Positions 23,950 to 32,146 of a stretch of 34,569 nt of DNA are shown piece after piece (the first letter of the stretch is position 1; every line of letters begins with the position of its first letter). The position numbers and the translations under genes are program-made. Below the pieces are notes generated by a model, which saw only the letters and a program-made list of their open reading frames with translations, did no database searches and was not told the origin of the DNA. Source of the stretch: Lachnospiraceae bacterium (lineage in GTDB: Bacteria; Bacillota; Clostridia; Lachnospirales; Lachnospiraceae); NCBI GenBank assembly GCA_021201665.1, contig JAJQEO010000031.1, forward strand, positions 1 to 34,569. Reading direction: 5' to 3'.

Positions 23950-24687
23950 TCAGATAAATCCGCCGTCGTTTTGCCCGCTGGAATTGTCGGAACCGCTATT
24001 TCCCCCTGAATCTCCGCCTCCGGAGCCGTCCGAACCATCTGAACCGGGATTTTCATTTTCGAATCCATCCCCCGGAAGTTCATTTTCAAAACCTCCATAT
24101 TCCTGGCTGCCGCCATCCTGGCCGGGTTCTCCGAAACCGCCGGAAGCTTCCTCTCCTTCGGAATTCCCAAAGCCGCCCAGACCGTTCTCTGAACCAGAAT
24201 CACCCGAGCCAAAGCCGCCCAGACCGTTCTCTGAACCAGAACCACCCGAGCCTGAGCCGCCTGAGCCAGAATCATCTGAACCGTCCGTACTATTGCCGGA
24301 ACCGTAAAGGAAGGGAAACATCTCTTCGAGAGCATTATTGATATCAAAATCATAATCCCCAGAGTAGACCCGGTAATAATATTGCAGGTATTCCCGGCCC
24401 TCCTCCGTCGTCAGGACATAGTAAAAAGAGGAAACCGTGATGGCCACTGTGGCGATAAGTCCCACAATGCCACAGATAATGCCTGCCTTACTTTTCCCGG
24501 ACATCCGCCCGTTTCCGCGGGAAAGGATCGCGCAGATCACTGCGATGGCTCCGAAAGGAAGTGAGACATAGATGATGGAGCAGCAGGTAATGGAGAGAAT
24601 ACCAAGCACGAGCGCTGCAGTCGCCATGGGGTTCTTATTGCGGTACGAAGGATTCTCATACATATATTCATCGTTGTAATCAGGCAT
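23950..24687 (-). CDS. DUF4190-like membrane protein with a Gly/Ser-rich repetitive tail
   Basis: A 245-residue protein from ATG 24687 (GGAG eight bases upstream). An ATG 18 bases earlier is less well placed. The N-terminal 20 residues are acidic and Tyr/Asn-rich. Two membrane segments follow (about 20-50 and 66-92) around SRGNGRMSGKSKAGIICG, the arrangement of DUF4190 proteins. The C-terminal half, about 120 residues, is a low-complexity Gly/Ser/Asn/Glu/Asp tail with duplicated GSENGLGGFG units, encoded by near-identical DNA repeats at about 24170-24250. The tail probably extends outside the membrane as a disordered acidic segment. Function is unknown. Confidence 0.7.
   Translation of the reverse strand: MPDYNDEYMYENPSYRNKNPMATAALVLGILSITCCSIIYVSLPFGAIAVICAILSRGNGRMSGKSKAGIICGIVGLIATVAITVSSFYYVLTTEEGREYLQYYYRVYSGDYDFDINNALEEMFPFLYGSGNSTDGSDDSGSGGSGSGGSGSENGLGGFGSGDSGSENGLGGFGNSEGEEASGGFGEPGQDGGSQEYGGFENELPGDGFENENPGSDGSDGSGGGDSGGNSGSDNSSGQNDGGFI
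24170..24250 (-). repeat. Coding repeat in the acidic Gly-rich tail
   Basis: The + strand string CCGCCCAGACCGTTCTCTGA occurs twice, at 24172 and 24214, and encodes the two SENGLGGFG units 14 codons (42 bases) apart on the - strand. It is an in-frame duplication. Confidence 0.75.
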
Positions 24688-24832
24688 AATGTCACTCCAT
24701 TTCATGAAAGCGTGAAATCAGCTTCTCATATTCGTCTGTACTTTGAGGACAGAAATTCTGAACGCACAAATCTGTCCGATATTCGAGATATAGCACAAGG
24801 AAAGCCGCGCATGAAAGAACCGGTACCGTTCT

Positions 24833-24933
24833 CGATTTGCCTCGCAAATCGAAACATTCTTTGCGATTGTATATCCCGTACGAAGTGCGGGATGCCCGCG
24901 CTCTTCGTCCATACTCGCTTCGCGAGAACGGAC
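24833..24933. repeat. Copy A of a dispersed multi-hairpin palindromic element
   Basis: Three hairpins lie in series: 24833-24851 (CGATTTGC/GCAAATCG, CTC loop), 24873-24893 (9-bp stem ATCCCGTAC/GTGCGGGAT with a GAA triloop) and 24907-24933 (GTCC, 3-base internal loop, CTCGC/GCGAG with TTC loop, GGAC). The second hairpin and the following GATGCCC recur near 28874. No T-tract follows, so this is not an ordinary terminator. Reading frames here on either strand look spurious. Confidence 0.7.
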
Positions 24934-25143
24934 ATATGATATCACAAAAGGAAACGGAAAACAAGCGAACTGCAAATATTAAAGATGCAGAAAATAGAGA
25001 AAATCTGATTAAAAATATTAAATTCTGCTAAAGTGACGGATGTTTCGTGTACTTATGTCTGATTTTCACGTTTCATTTGGCACAGGCGTTGCATGCGAAA
25101 AAAGAGCTGCGAAAAAAAGAAGCACCAATTTCAGAAAAATGGA
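24934..25143. other. Non-coding spacer
   Basis: About 210 AT-rich bases with no supported gene or RNA. Short reading frames lack ribosome binding sites. Only the downstream promoter at 25144 is convincing. Confidence 0.35.
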
Positions 25144-25173
25144 TTGAATGAAAGGATGGCGGTATGTTATAAT
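25144..25173 (+). promoter_or_regulatory. Promoter of the zeta-toxin locus
   Basis: TTGAAT (25144-25149), an 18-base spacer and a perfect TATAAT (25168-25173) preceded by TGT, an extended -10. It leads into the two-gene zeta-toxin locus 97 bases downstream. The leader has no obvious operator palindrome. Confidence 0.7.
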
Positions 25174-25269
25174 TCTATAAGAACGTGCTGCGTAAGGAGT
25201 CAGGGCAGGCAGATTACGAATGAAGAACTGTTTCTTACGTTACCTGTGAAGTAAGTAGGAGGAATTATA

Positions 25270-25455
25270 ATGCCGGGAAGTATTGCTGAAAAAAAGATAC
25301 ATGATGCATATTTACAGTGCAAAACTATATTTAATCCTGAAGAGGCTTTGCTGAATGATGCTGTTAAAATTGAAGATGAGGAGGAAAATCTTTTTTACTG
25401 TATCGTAAGCGATTTTTTTATTCAGCAGAAGCAGAAAGAGATGATAAAGCGATAA
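25270..25455 (+). CDS. Small protein upstream of zeta toxin, candidate antitoxin
   Basis: A 61-residue, mostly helical, acidic protein with a strong AGGAGG ribosome binding site and promoter. It ends 2 bases before the zeta-toxin start, the tight spacing expected for an antitoxin-toxin pair. Residues include an acidic centre (DAVKIEDEEENLF) and a basic end (KQKEMIKR). I do not recognise a named antitoxin family. Classical epsilon antitoxins are about 90 residues, so identity rests on position. With the toxin gene frameshifted, its neutralising role may be relaxed. Confidence 0.6.
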   Translation: MPGSIAEKKIHDAYLQCKTIFNPEEALLNDAVKIEDEEENLFYCIVSDFFIQQKQKEMIKR

Positions 25456-25457
25456 TT

Positions 25458-26038
25458 ATGGGATTTAATCAGGAAAAAGTATATACCATATATGCAGGTG
25501 TGAACGGAGCGGGAAAATCCACAATCTACAGAATCATGAATCCGGTTTCAGATGAAAAATGGGTAAATTCAGACGAAATTTTACGAGCTGCCGGCGGTGA
25601 CTGGAATGTTGAAAAAGACCAGTGGGACGCAATGAAAGAGGCGGCATTCAGGATTAATCATTTTATCAAAGAGGGCATTTCGTTTAGCCAGGAATCAACC
25701 TTGGCTGGTCGCACAAATATCATAACAATTCGAAAAGCAAAAGAGCAGGGCTTTTTTATACGATTGTATTACGTTGGTCTGGCAAATGCTGCTCTTGCCG
25801 TGGAGAGAGTCCGGCAGCGTGTAGAAGCTGGTGGACATGGATAGAGGAAGCTCTTATAAGAAAACGATATGACGCTTCTTTGACCAGATTAAAAGAAGTA
25901 CTGCCCTTATGCGATCTGGCATTGATTTACGATAATACGGAAATGTTCAGAAAAATCGCCAGGTATGAGGAAAATAGATGGACTTTTTATGAGAACAGAT
26001 GTGACTGGCTTAAAAAGGCAATAAATGGAATGGAATAA
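25458..26038 (+). pseudogene. Zeta toxin family gene, frameshifted
   Basis: Zeta toxins phosphorylate UDP-GlcNAc precursors and block wall synthesis. The first frame (25458-25844) has the Walker A motif GVNGAGKST (14-22), the downstream VNSDEI, the SQESTLAGRT substrate loop and RVRQRVEAGGHG, then stops early at TAG. Restoring one base at about 25839 continues into IEEALIRKRYDASLTRL and on through ALIYDN to a TAA at 26036-26038, giving a normal-length protein of about 193 residues. No slippery heptamer is visible at the junction, so a simple one-base deletion is the best reading. The broken part includes the conserved RKRYDASL helix, so the product is probably inactive. Confidence 0.88.
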
Positions 26039-26090
26039 ATATAAAGTTGACAGGAAACGCCAGAACGTTTCCTGACGGATGGGAGAATAT

Positions 26091-28247
26091 ATGGACATTA
26101 TCAAAACACTCGCGCAGGAACTGGAGATCCGCCCGGCACAGGCGGAGGCGGCGGTCAAGCTGATCGATGAGGGCAACACGATTCCCTTCATCGCCCGCTA
26201 CCGCAAGGAGGCGACCGGCTCGCTCAATGACGAGGTGCTGCGTAAATTAATCGAACGACTGACTTATCTGAGAAATCTGGAGGAGCGCAAAGCGCAGGTG
26301 ATTTCCTCTATCGAGGAGCAGGGGAAGCTGACCCCCGAGCTGCGCAGCCAGATCGAGGCCGCGCAGACGCTGGTGGTGGTGGAGGACCTGTACCGCCCTT
26401 ATCGCCCCAAACGCCGTACACGCGCGACGATTGCGAGGGAGAAGGGACTGGAGCCTCTGGCCAATCTGATTTTGCTGCAGATGACCAAACGCCCATTGGA
26501 AGAAGACGCAAAAGAGTACCTTTCGGAAGAAAAGGAAGTGCACACGGCCGGGGAAGCGATCGCGGGAGCCTGTGACATTCTGGCGGAGACGATTTCGGAC
26601 GAGGCATCCTACCGCTTCCGCATCCGCGAAATGACGATGCGGGAGGGGCTGATCACCAGCGAGGCGAAGGACGAAAAAGCACAGTCTGTCTATGAGATGT
26701 ATTATCACTTTTCCGAGGTGCTCTCCAAAACGCAGGGGCACCGGATTCTCGCGCTGAACCGGGGCGAGAAGGAAAAGATTCTGACCGTGAAAATCGAGGC
26801 ACCGGAGGAAAAGATTCTTCTTTATTTAGAGCGTCAGGTGATTACCCGGGATAACCCGTACACAACTCCTGTCTTAAAAGCGACCGTGCAGGACGCGTAC
26901 CGCCGCCTGATCGGACCGGCGATCGAGCGCGAGATCCGCAGCGACCTGACCGAGAAAGCGGAGGACGGCGCGATTTCTGTTTTTGGAAAAAATCTGGAGC
27001 AGCTGCTGATGCAGCCACCTATCGCCGGGCAGGTCGTGCTCGGCTGGGATCCTGCCTTCCGCACCGGCTGCAAGCTGGCCGTCGTGGACGCGACCGGCAA
27101 GGTGCTCGACACGGCGGTGGTCTTCCCGACCGCGCCGACGAACGACGCGAAAATCCGCGCCGCCAAGGACACCGTCAAAAAGTTGATCGCGAAATATGGC
27201 GTGACGCTGATTTCCGTGGGCAACGGCACGGCCTCCCGCGAGTCCGAGCAGATCATCGTGGAGATTTTGAAAGAGCTTCCGAAGGAAACCGCGCAGAAGG
27301 TTTCCTATGTAATTACCAACGAGGCAGGCGCTTCTGTTTACTCCGCCAGCAAGCTGGCGACAGAGGAATTTCCGAATTTTGACGTCGGCCAGAGGAGCGC
27401 GGCTTCCATCGCCCGGCGCGTGCAGGACCCGCTGGCCGAGCTGGTCAAGATCGACCCCAAGTCCATCGGCGTCGGTCAGTATCAGCACGACATGAACCAG
27501 AAAAAGCTCGGAGAAGCCCTGGACGGTGTGGTCGAGGACTCCGTAAACCGCGTCGGCGTAGATTTGAACACAGCCTCCGCTCCCCTGATGGAGCATGTGT
27601 CAGGCATCACAAAGACCATCGCGAAAAATATAGTCGCTTACCGGGAAGCCAACGGCCGCTTCAAAAACCGCAGGGAGCTTCTGAAGGTGCCAAAGCTCGG
27701 CCCGAAGGCCTTTGAACAGTGCGCCGGATTTATGCGCATCACTGGCGGCGACGAGCCGCTGGACCAGACCAGCATCCACCCGGAGAGCTACGAGGCGACA
27801 GAAAAGCTGCTGACGCAGCTGGGACATACAAAGGAGAGCTTCTTTGCCCAGAGCATGAAGCTGGTCCGCATCCGCGATTACAAAAAGATGGCAGAGCAGG
27901 TCGGCGTCGGCGAGCCGACCCTGCGCGATATAGCGAACGAGCTCGTCCGCCCGGGGCGTGACCCGCGCGATGAGATGCCCAAGCCAATCCTGCGCACAGA
28001 CGTGCTGGAGATGAAAGACCTCCGCGAGGGCATGATCCTCAAAGGCACCGTCCGCAACGTGATCGACTTCGGCGCGTTCGTCGACATCGGCGTCCACCAG
28101 GACGGCCTGGTACATATCTCCCAGCTCACGAATAAAAAGTTCGTCAAGCATCCGCTGGAGGTCGTGAGCGTCGGAGACATCGTGGAGGTAAAGGTACTCA
28201 GCGTCGATCTGGCGAAAAAGAGAATCAGTCTGACGATGCGGATCTGA
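26091..28247 (+). CDS. tex: Tex family S1 RNA-binding transcription accessory protein
   Basis: A 718-residue Tex protein, full length. In order it has the helical N-terminal region (LAQELEIRPAQAEAAVKLID), IPFIARYRKEATGSL (about 28-42), a YqgF/RNase H-like domain around 323-470 (VVLGWDPAFRTGCKLAVVD), a helix-hairpin-helix region (about 500-560, SGITKTIAKNIVAYRE) and a C-terminal S1 domain (about 645-715, GTVRNVIDFGAFVDIGVHQD). Tex binds nucleic acid and influences transcription and stress responses. I start at ATG 26091 because GGGAG lies 5 bases before it. The ATG at 26079 would add MGEY. The gene is GC-rich compared with the left half of the window. It stands alone between the zeta locus and acyP. 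Confidence 0.95.
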   Translation: MDIIKTLAQELEIRPAQAEAAVKLIDEGNTIPFIARYRKEATGSLNDEVLRKLIERLTYLRNLEERKAQVISSIEEQGKLTPELRSQIEAAQTLVVVEDLYRPYRPKRRTRATIAREKGLEPLANLILLQMTKRPLEEDAKEYLSEEKEVHTAGEAIAGACDILAETISDEASYRFRIREMTMREGLITSEAKDEKAQSVYEMYYHFSEVLSKTQGHRILALNRGEKEKILTVKIEAPEEKILLYLERQVITRDNPYTTPVLKATVQDAYRRLIGPAIEREIRSDLTEKAEDGAISVFGKNLEQLLMQPPIAGQVVLGWDPAFRTGCKLAVVDATGKVLDTAVVFPTAPTNDAKIRAAKDTVKKLIAKYGVTLISVGNGTASRESEQIIVEILKELPKETAQKVSYVITNEAGASVYSASKLATEEFPNFDVGQRSAASIARRVQDPLAELVKIDPKSIGVGQYQHDMNQKKLGEALDGVVEDSVNRVGVDLNTASAPLMEHVSGITKTIAKNIVAYREANGRFKNRRELLKVPKLGPKAFEQCAGFMRITGGDEPLDQTSIHPESYEATEKLLTQLGHTKESFFAQSMKLVRIRDYKKMAEQVGVGEPTLRDIANELVRPGRDPRDEMPKPILRTDVLEMKDLREGMILKGTVRNVIDFGAFVDIGVHQDGLVHISQLTNKKFVKHPLEVVSVGDIVEVKVLSVDLAKKRISLTMRI

Positions 28248-28457
28248 GAAAGCCGCAGACAAAGGACGAAAAGAGCGAGAGACGATAGATTTTCTGATCA
28301 ATGCGATCTCGGGCAGATGAACGAATACCGCATTCTCAATTTTACCGACGTTACCTTATATTTACCTGAATTACCATCTGAGTCATTGTCATCAGTCAAC
28401 GTATCCATCGCGCAGTCAGCTGTTTTGATACCTGGAGGAAGGAGATCCCGAACAGTA
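28248..28457 (+). other. Spacer before acylphosphatase
   Basis: This 210-base gap includes an open stretch in frame with acyP from 28317, but the 47 extra residues are not part of the acylphosphatase family and have no ribosome binding site, so I treat it as untranslated. A GGAGGAAGGAG run lies at 28434-28444. Confidence 0.4.
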
Positions 28458-28730
28458 ATGGCCAAAATCAGAGAAAAGATTCGCTTTCACGGACGCGTAC
28501 AGGGCGTCGGCTTTCGCTATAAAGCCAAATGGTCGGCAAGTGCATTGGGATTGACCGGATGGGTGAAAAACGAGTGGGACGGGAGCGTGAGCGTCGAAGT
28601 GCAGGGCTATGAGGAAAGCATTCATCGGATGCTGGAGCAGCTGAATTCCGATCCCTATATTCAGATCGAGTGGATGAATACGGATAAAATACCGGTTGTT
28701 GAGGATGAGAGCGGATTTCGGGTGCGGTGA
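28458..28730 (+). CDS. acyP: Acylphosphatase
   Basis: A 90-residue acylphosphatase, the normal length, hydrolysing carboxyl-phosphate bonds such as acetyl phosphate or carbamoyl phosphate in the cytoplasm. The catalytic Arg20 is in GRVQGVGFRYKA (12-23), the phosphate loop, and the catalytic Asn38 in GWVKNEWDGSVSV (34-46). The ATG at 28458 is chosen because homology begins at MAKIREKIRF. The purine-rich GGAGGAAGGAG is about 13 bases upstream, slightly far. No co-transcribed neighbour is evident. Confidence 0.92.
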   Translation: MAKIREKIRFHGRVQGVGFRYKAKWSASALGLTGWVKNEWDGSVSVEVQGYEESIHRMLEQLNSDPYIQIEWMNTDKIPVVEDESGFRVR

Positions 28731-28841
28731 GCAAAGTATAGTATAGATCTCACATTGCGGAGTATCGCGCAGAAACAGGGACAAACCGATGGAACCTTCC
28801 TCTGCCCGGAATTAACGTAACGTTTCAGTATCTTCGCAGCC

Positions 28842-29041
28842 CTGCGGTCTCAGCTTCGCTTCGGTCGTTGAATATCCCGCGCGAAGCGTGGGATGCCCAC
28901 GTCCACAATCGAAGACTGTGGACAAAACCCGGCGAGGGCCCACGTCCACAATCAAAGACTGTGGACAAAACCCGGCGAGGGCCTGCGTGCCGGTGGCATG
29001 CGTTTAGGACGGACCGGAGCGAAGCTTAGATGCCACTGGCA
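28842..29041. repeat. Copy B of the hairpin element with a 43-bp tandem duplication and a terminal inverted repeat
   Basis: Hairpin 28874-28894 (ATCCCGCGC, GAA loop, GCGTGGGAT) followed by GATGCCC is the counterpart of copy A at 24873. A 43-base unit beginning CCCACGTCCACAATC is then repeated twice (28897 and 28940). Each copy holds a GTCCACA/TGTGGAC stem with TC-GAA-GA or TC-AAA-GA at its tip (28901-28923 and 28944-28966). A 12-base inverted repeat (TGCCGGTGGCAT at 28988, ATGCCACTGGCA at 29030) closes the block. No protein-coding content is supported. Confidence 0.75.
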
Positions 29042-29115
29042 TACAGCAACGGCGCAAAGTAAAACGACTTACATCGTTTATTATAACTACAATAAAAACG
29101 GCAGGGATAAGAAGC

Positions 29116-29772
29116 ATGAGTGCATCATCGAACGATATTTTACATGACAAGGACATCCGCGAGCCCCTCTTTGATTTTCTGGAGGAATATTTCGGGAAAA
29201 TCCGCATTTTCGAGGAGAAACGCATGGGCGGCTCCCGCGCGGACGTGGTGATGGTCAGGCCGGAGTCAGTGGTCGGCGTGGAGATTAAAAGCGATGCCGA
29301 TACGTATGCGCGTCTGCGGACGCAGGTGGACGACTATGACAAATATTTTGACCAGAACTATGTCGTCGCCGGTACCAGCCACGCGCAGCACATCGAGGAG
29401 CATGTGCCGGAGCACTGGGGCATCATCACGGTGGAGCTGGAAAACGGACGCCCGGATTTTTACATGCTCCGTGACGCCGCAGACAATCCGAACATGCACC
29501 GGAAGCGGAAGCTGAGCCTTTTGTGGAGGCCGGAGCTGGTGCATATCCAGCAGCTCAACGCCATGCCAAAGTATGCCGGCAAGAGTAAGGAATTTGTCAT
29601 TGATAAGATTCTGCTGGCCGTGCCGGAGGAAACTCTCGCGCCGCAAATTTGTGAGGAACTGTTCGAGCGCGATTATAATACGATTCTTGATACCATCAAC
29701 GAATACCGGCAGCAGCATGGGCAGAAAAAGCGGCGGAAGCGCAAGCGGAGGAAATATAAACCGATCACGTAA
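29116..29772 (+). CDS. sce7726 family protein (PD-(D/E)XK-like fold)
   Basis: A 218-residue protein resembling the sce7726 family, which carries a restriction-endonuclease-like core. DKDIREPLFDFLEEYF (11-26) is the opening helix, GGSRADVVMV (38-47) and VVGVEIKSDADTYARL (52-67) supply the D43...E56-x-K58 active-site pattern, and VDDYDKYFDQNYVVAG (71-86) follows. LSLLWRPELVHI around 133-144 is the family's second conserved block. The C-terminus is a Lys/Arg-rich tail (KKRRKRKRRK), suggesting nucleic-acid contact. Function is uncharacterised. A single gene with a weak ribosome binding site, flanked by repeat-rich spacer, it may be accessory DNA. Confidence 0.7.
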   Translation: MSASSNDILHDKDIREPLFDFLEEYFGKIRIFEEKRMGGSRADVVMVRPESVVGVEIKSDADTYARLRTQVDDYDKYFDQNYVVAGTSHAQHIEEHVPEHWGIITVELENGRPDFYMLRDAADNPNMHRKRKLSLLWRPELVHIQQLNAMPKYAGKSKEFVIDKILLAVPEETLAPQICEELFERDYNTILDTINEYRQQHGQKKRRKRKRRKYKPIT

Positions 29773-29960
29773 TGCTCTTGTGCTGCAAATGGAAATAATC
29801 TTCAGTTCCCTTCGCATTTTGCATTGCTTTTGTGTCATCGCAGGTGTTGTGAGGACACCGCAGATCATGGATTGAGGAATGCGAAAATCCCGAAAATTTA
29901 TTTTCCGGGCATGGCCTGCGGAAAAATATTTTGAGTTTCTGATAAATGCGCAGCAGACAC
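29773..29960 (+). other. Spacer after the sce7726-like gene, with a hairpin
   Basis: This gap holds a hairpin at 29900-29925 (TTTTCCG/CGGAAAA with a GGC-GCC inner stem) followed by ATATTTTGAG, a possible weak terminator for the sce7726-like gene. The rest shows no gene or RNA signal. Confidence 0.45.
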
Positions 29961-29989
29961 TTGCACAATTCAATTAAATTCACTATAAT
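29961..29989 (+). promoter_or_regulatory. Near-consensus promoter of the isocitrate dehydrogenase gene
   Basis: TTGCAC (29961-29966), 17 bases, then perfect TATAAT (29984-29989). The transcript would start near 29997, leaving a leader of about 150 bases before icd, which ends in a strong AAGGAGG ribosome binding site. The leader could host regulation, but no known riboswitch is recognisable. Confidence 0.8.
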
Positions 29990-30146
29990 TCGATGCAGTA
30001 TCTGAGAATGTTTTAGTGTGCCGTCTCAATCATTTTTTAACGCATTTTTCTGCGAGGTGTCACACGGATAGACAGTATCGGAAAAACTTATACATAATGC
30101 GTAGAATTACGATACAGGCTATTAGCGAACCCAAGGAGGATCTATT

Positions 30147-31352
30147 ATGGAAAAAATCAAAATGAAAACACCGATCGTGGAGATGGACGGCGACGAGATG
30201 ACGCGCATCCTCTGGAAGATCATCAAGGACGAGCTGATCTGTCCCTACATTGACCTGAAGAGTGAGTATTACGACCTCGGTCTGGCGAACCGCAACGCGA
30301 CGAACGATCAGGTGACGATTGACAGTGCCAACGCTAATAAAAAGTACGGCGTGGCGGTCAAATGTGCGACGATCACACCGAACGCGGCACGGATGACGGA
30401 GTATGATCTGAAAGAGATGTGGAAGAGCCCGAATGGCACGATCCGCGCGATTCTGGACGGAACGGTGTTCCGCGCGCCGATCACGGTCAAGGGAATCGAG
30501 CCGTATGTCCGCACCTGGAAAAAGCCGATCACCATCGCCAGACATGCGTATGGGGATGTCTATAAAAACGTAGAGATCGACGTGCCGGGGCCGGGGAAGG
30601 CAGAGCTTGTGTTTACCGGTGAGGATGGCGAAGAGCTGCGCGAGACTGTGTTTGACTTCAAAGGGCCGGGAGTCCTCCAGGGCATGCACAACATCGACAA
30701 ATCCATCGCGAGCTTCGCGCGGAGCTGCTTCAACTACGCGCTTGATACAAAGCAGGATCTCTGGTTCGCCACAAAGGACACTATTTCCAAAAAGTATGAC
30801 CACACCTTCAAGGATATTTTCCAGGAGATTTTTGACGCGGAATATAAAGAGCGTTTTGAAAAAGCCGGGATTGTTTATTTCTACACTCTGATCGACGATG
30901 CGGTCGCGCGGGTGATGAAATCCGAGGGCGGCTTCATCTGGGCCTGCAAGAACTACGACGGAGACGTCATGAGCGACATGATTTCTTCTGCTTTCGGTTC
31001 CCTGGCGATGATGACCTCCGTGCTTGTCTCCCCGGATGGAAAATATGAGTACGAGGCTGCGCACGGCACCGTGCAGCGCCATTATTACAAATACCTGAAG
31101 GGCGAGGAAACCTCGACCAACTCCGTGGCCACCATCTTCGCCTGGACCGGCGCACTCCGGAAGCGCGGCGAGCTGGACGACATCCCGGAGCTGATGCGAT
31201 TCTCGGACCGCCTGGAAAAGGCAGTCATCGCGACCATCGAGAGCGGAAAGATGACCAAAGACCTCGCGCTGATCACCTCCCTGCCGGATGTGACTGTGCT
31301 GAACAGCGAGGATTTCATAAAGGCAGTGCGGGCGACATACGAGATGCTTTGA
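30147..31352 (+). CDS. icd: NADP-dependent isocitrate dehydrogenase
   Basis: Oxidative decarboxylation of isocitrate to 2-oxoglutarate. The 401-residue protein belongs to the dimeric, eukaryote-like type II group rather than the E. coli type. Substrate and metal motifs are [14 protein letters not shown] near the N-terminus, [15 protein letters not shown] (about 74-88), [10 protein letters not shown] (about 103-112), [14 protein letters not shown] (about 250-263), [11 protein letters not shown] (about 267-277) and [11 protein letters not shown] (about 303-313), whose Arg-His favours NADP. It is full length and isolated, with its own strong promoter. It supplies 2-oxoglutarate for glutamate synthesis. 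No citrate synthase or aconitase neighbours are in the window. Confidence 0.97.
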   Translation: MEKIKMKTPIVEMDGDEMTRILWKIIKDELICPYIDLKSEYYDLGLANRNATNDQVTIDSANANKKYGVAVKCATITPNAARMTEYDLKEMWKSPNGTIRAILDGTVFRAPITVKGIEPYVRTWKKPITIARHAYGDVYKNVEIDVPGPGKAELVFTGEDGEELRETVFDFKGPGVLQGMHNIDKSIASFARSCFNYALDTKQDLWFATKDTISKKYDHTFKDIFQEIFDAEYKERFEKAGIVYFYTLIDDAVARVMKSEGGFIWACKNYDGDVMSDMISSAFGSLAMMTSVLVSPDGKYEYEAAHGTVQRHYYKYLKGEETSTNSVATIFAWTGALRKRGELDDIPELMRFSDRLEKAVIATIESGKMTKDLALITSLPDVTVLNSEDFIKAVRATYEML

Positions 31353-31527
31353 TACATGAACCGACAGGTCATGGAGCGAGGCATGTCCGGTGATCCTGGC
31401 AAACATTTTAAGCTCAGACAGAGATACATTCAGAAAATTCGCTGCGCGCATGGCGGCCGCATCAATGTTTACGCGTGCGCGCATAGTCTTATCCTGCGTG
31501 GCGATCCTGACCGGGCAGCTTCTGTGA

Positions 31528-31556
31528 GTTCCGAAAAAGGAACGCCTTCTTTCTCT
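31528..31556 (+). terminator. Weak candidate terminator downstream of icd
   Basis: GTTCC-GAAAAA-GGAAC at 31528-31543 is followed by a pyrimidine-rich GCCTTCTTTCTCTTC. The stem is only five pairs, so this is a tentative call. The 175 bases between icd and this hairpin show no gene. Confidence 0.35.
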
Positions 31557-31569
31557 TCGTCATAAATTT

Positions 31570-32079
31570 TTGATGAAAACGAGGAATACAGACAGTTTTT
31601 TGAATCAACAAAGGATGTTGATCGTATTTTGCAGAATCTCATGCTGGTCAGCGGACAAAGTTGTGGATGTGGGACTGCTTCGTACGTTGTCTATGCTGTC
31701 TCCGGCGGCATTTGGCGAAGGCAACCGTTTGTTTACAGAGTTTAAAGGAGCCCTGACGGAGAATTACGTACTCCAGACTCTGATTACGCAGTTTGAGGCG
31801 ATGCCGCGATATTGGAGCCAAAGCAATCCGCCTTATGAAGTGGATTTTCTAATACAACGGGAGAACGACATTTTCCCGATCGAAGTGAAGGCAGAAAAAA
31901 ATACGACTGCAAGAAGCCTGAAAAAATATAAGGAGCACTTTGGCGATAAGGTAAAGCTTCGCATTCGTTTTTCTCTGGATAATCTCAGACTGGATGGCGA
32001 CCTGTTGAATATACCGCTTTTTATGGCGGATCATACAGACCGGCTGATTGGCCTGGCGCTGGAACAGAGGGAAGTATAG
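31570..32079 (+). pseudogene. C-terminal remnant of a DUF4143-type AAA ATPase
   Basis: The 3' portion encodes the DUF4143 domain of the AAA ATPase group: VDVGLLRTL, FTEFKGALTENYVLQ, YEVDFLIQ, FPIEVKAEKN and LLNIPLFMADHTDRLI, in family order and ending naturally at 32079. The N-terminal ATPase domain with Walker motifs (about 250 residues) is absent. Homology begins only at about 31660, and the first 30 codons read as unrelated sequence. The VDF...E-x-K pattern is a PD-(D/E)XK-like site. A functional product is unlikely. Confidence 0.75.
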
Positions 32080-32146
32080 CTTTAAATCAATGACATATTT
32101 GAAGGGAGAAGACACCGTCTGAATCACGGCGGTATCAGTATAGAAG

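Noticed and set aside
24718..24975. Short reading frames on the - strand over the hairpin element
   Set aside because: They read through palindromic repeats, overlap each other in several frames and lack ribosome binding sites.
25458..25844. Programmed ribosomal frameshift in the zeta-toxin gene
   Set aside because: No slippery heptamer or downstream pseudoknot is visible at the stop. A single-base loss explains the break.
28317..28457. N-terminal extension of acylphosphatase
   Set aside because: The 47 extra residues do not belong to the family, and the standard 90-residue protein begins at 28458 with a purine-rich site upstream.
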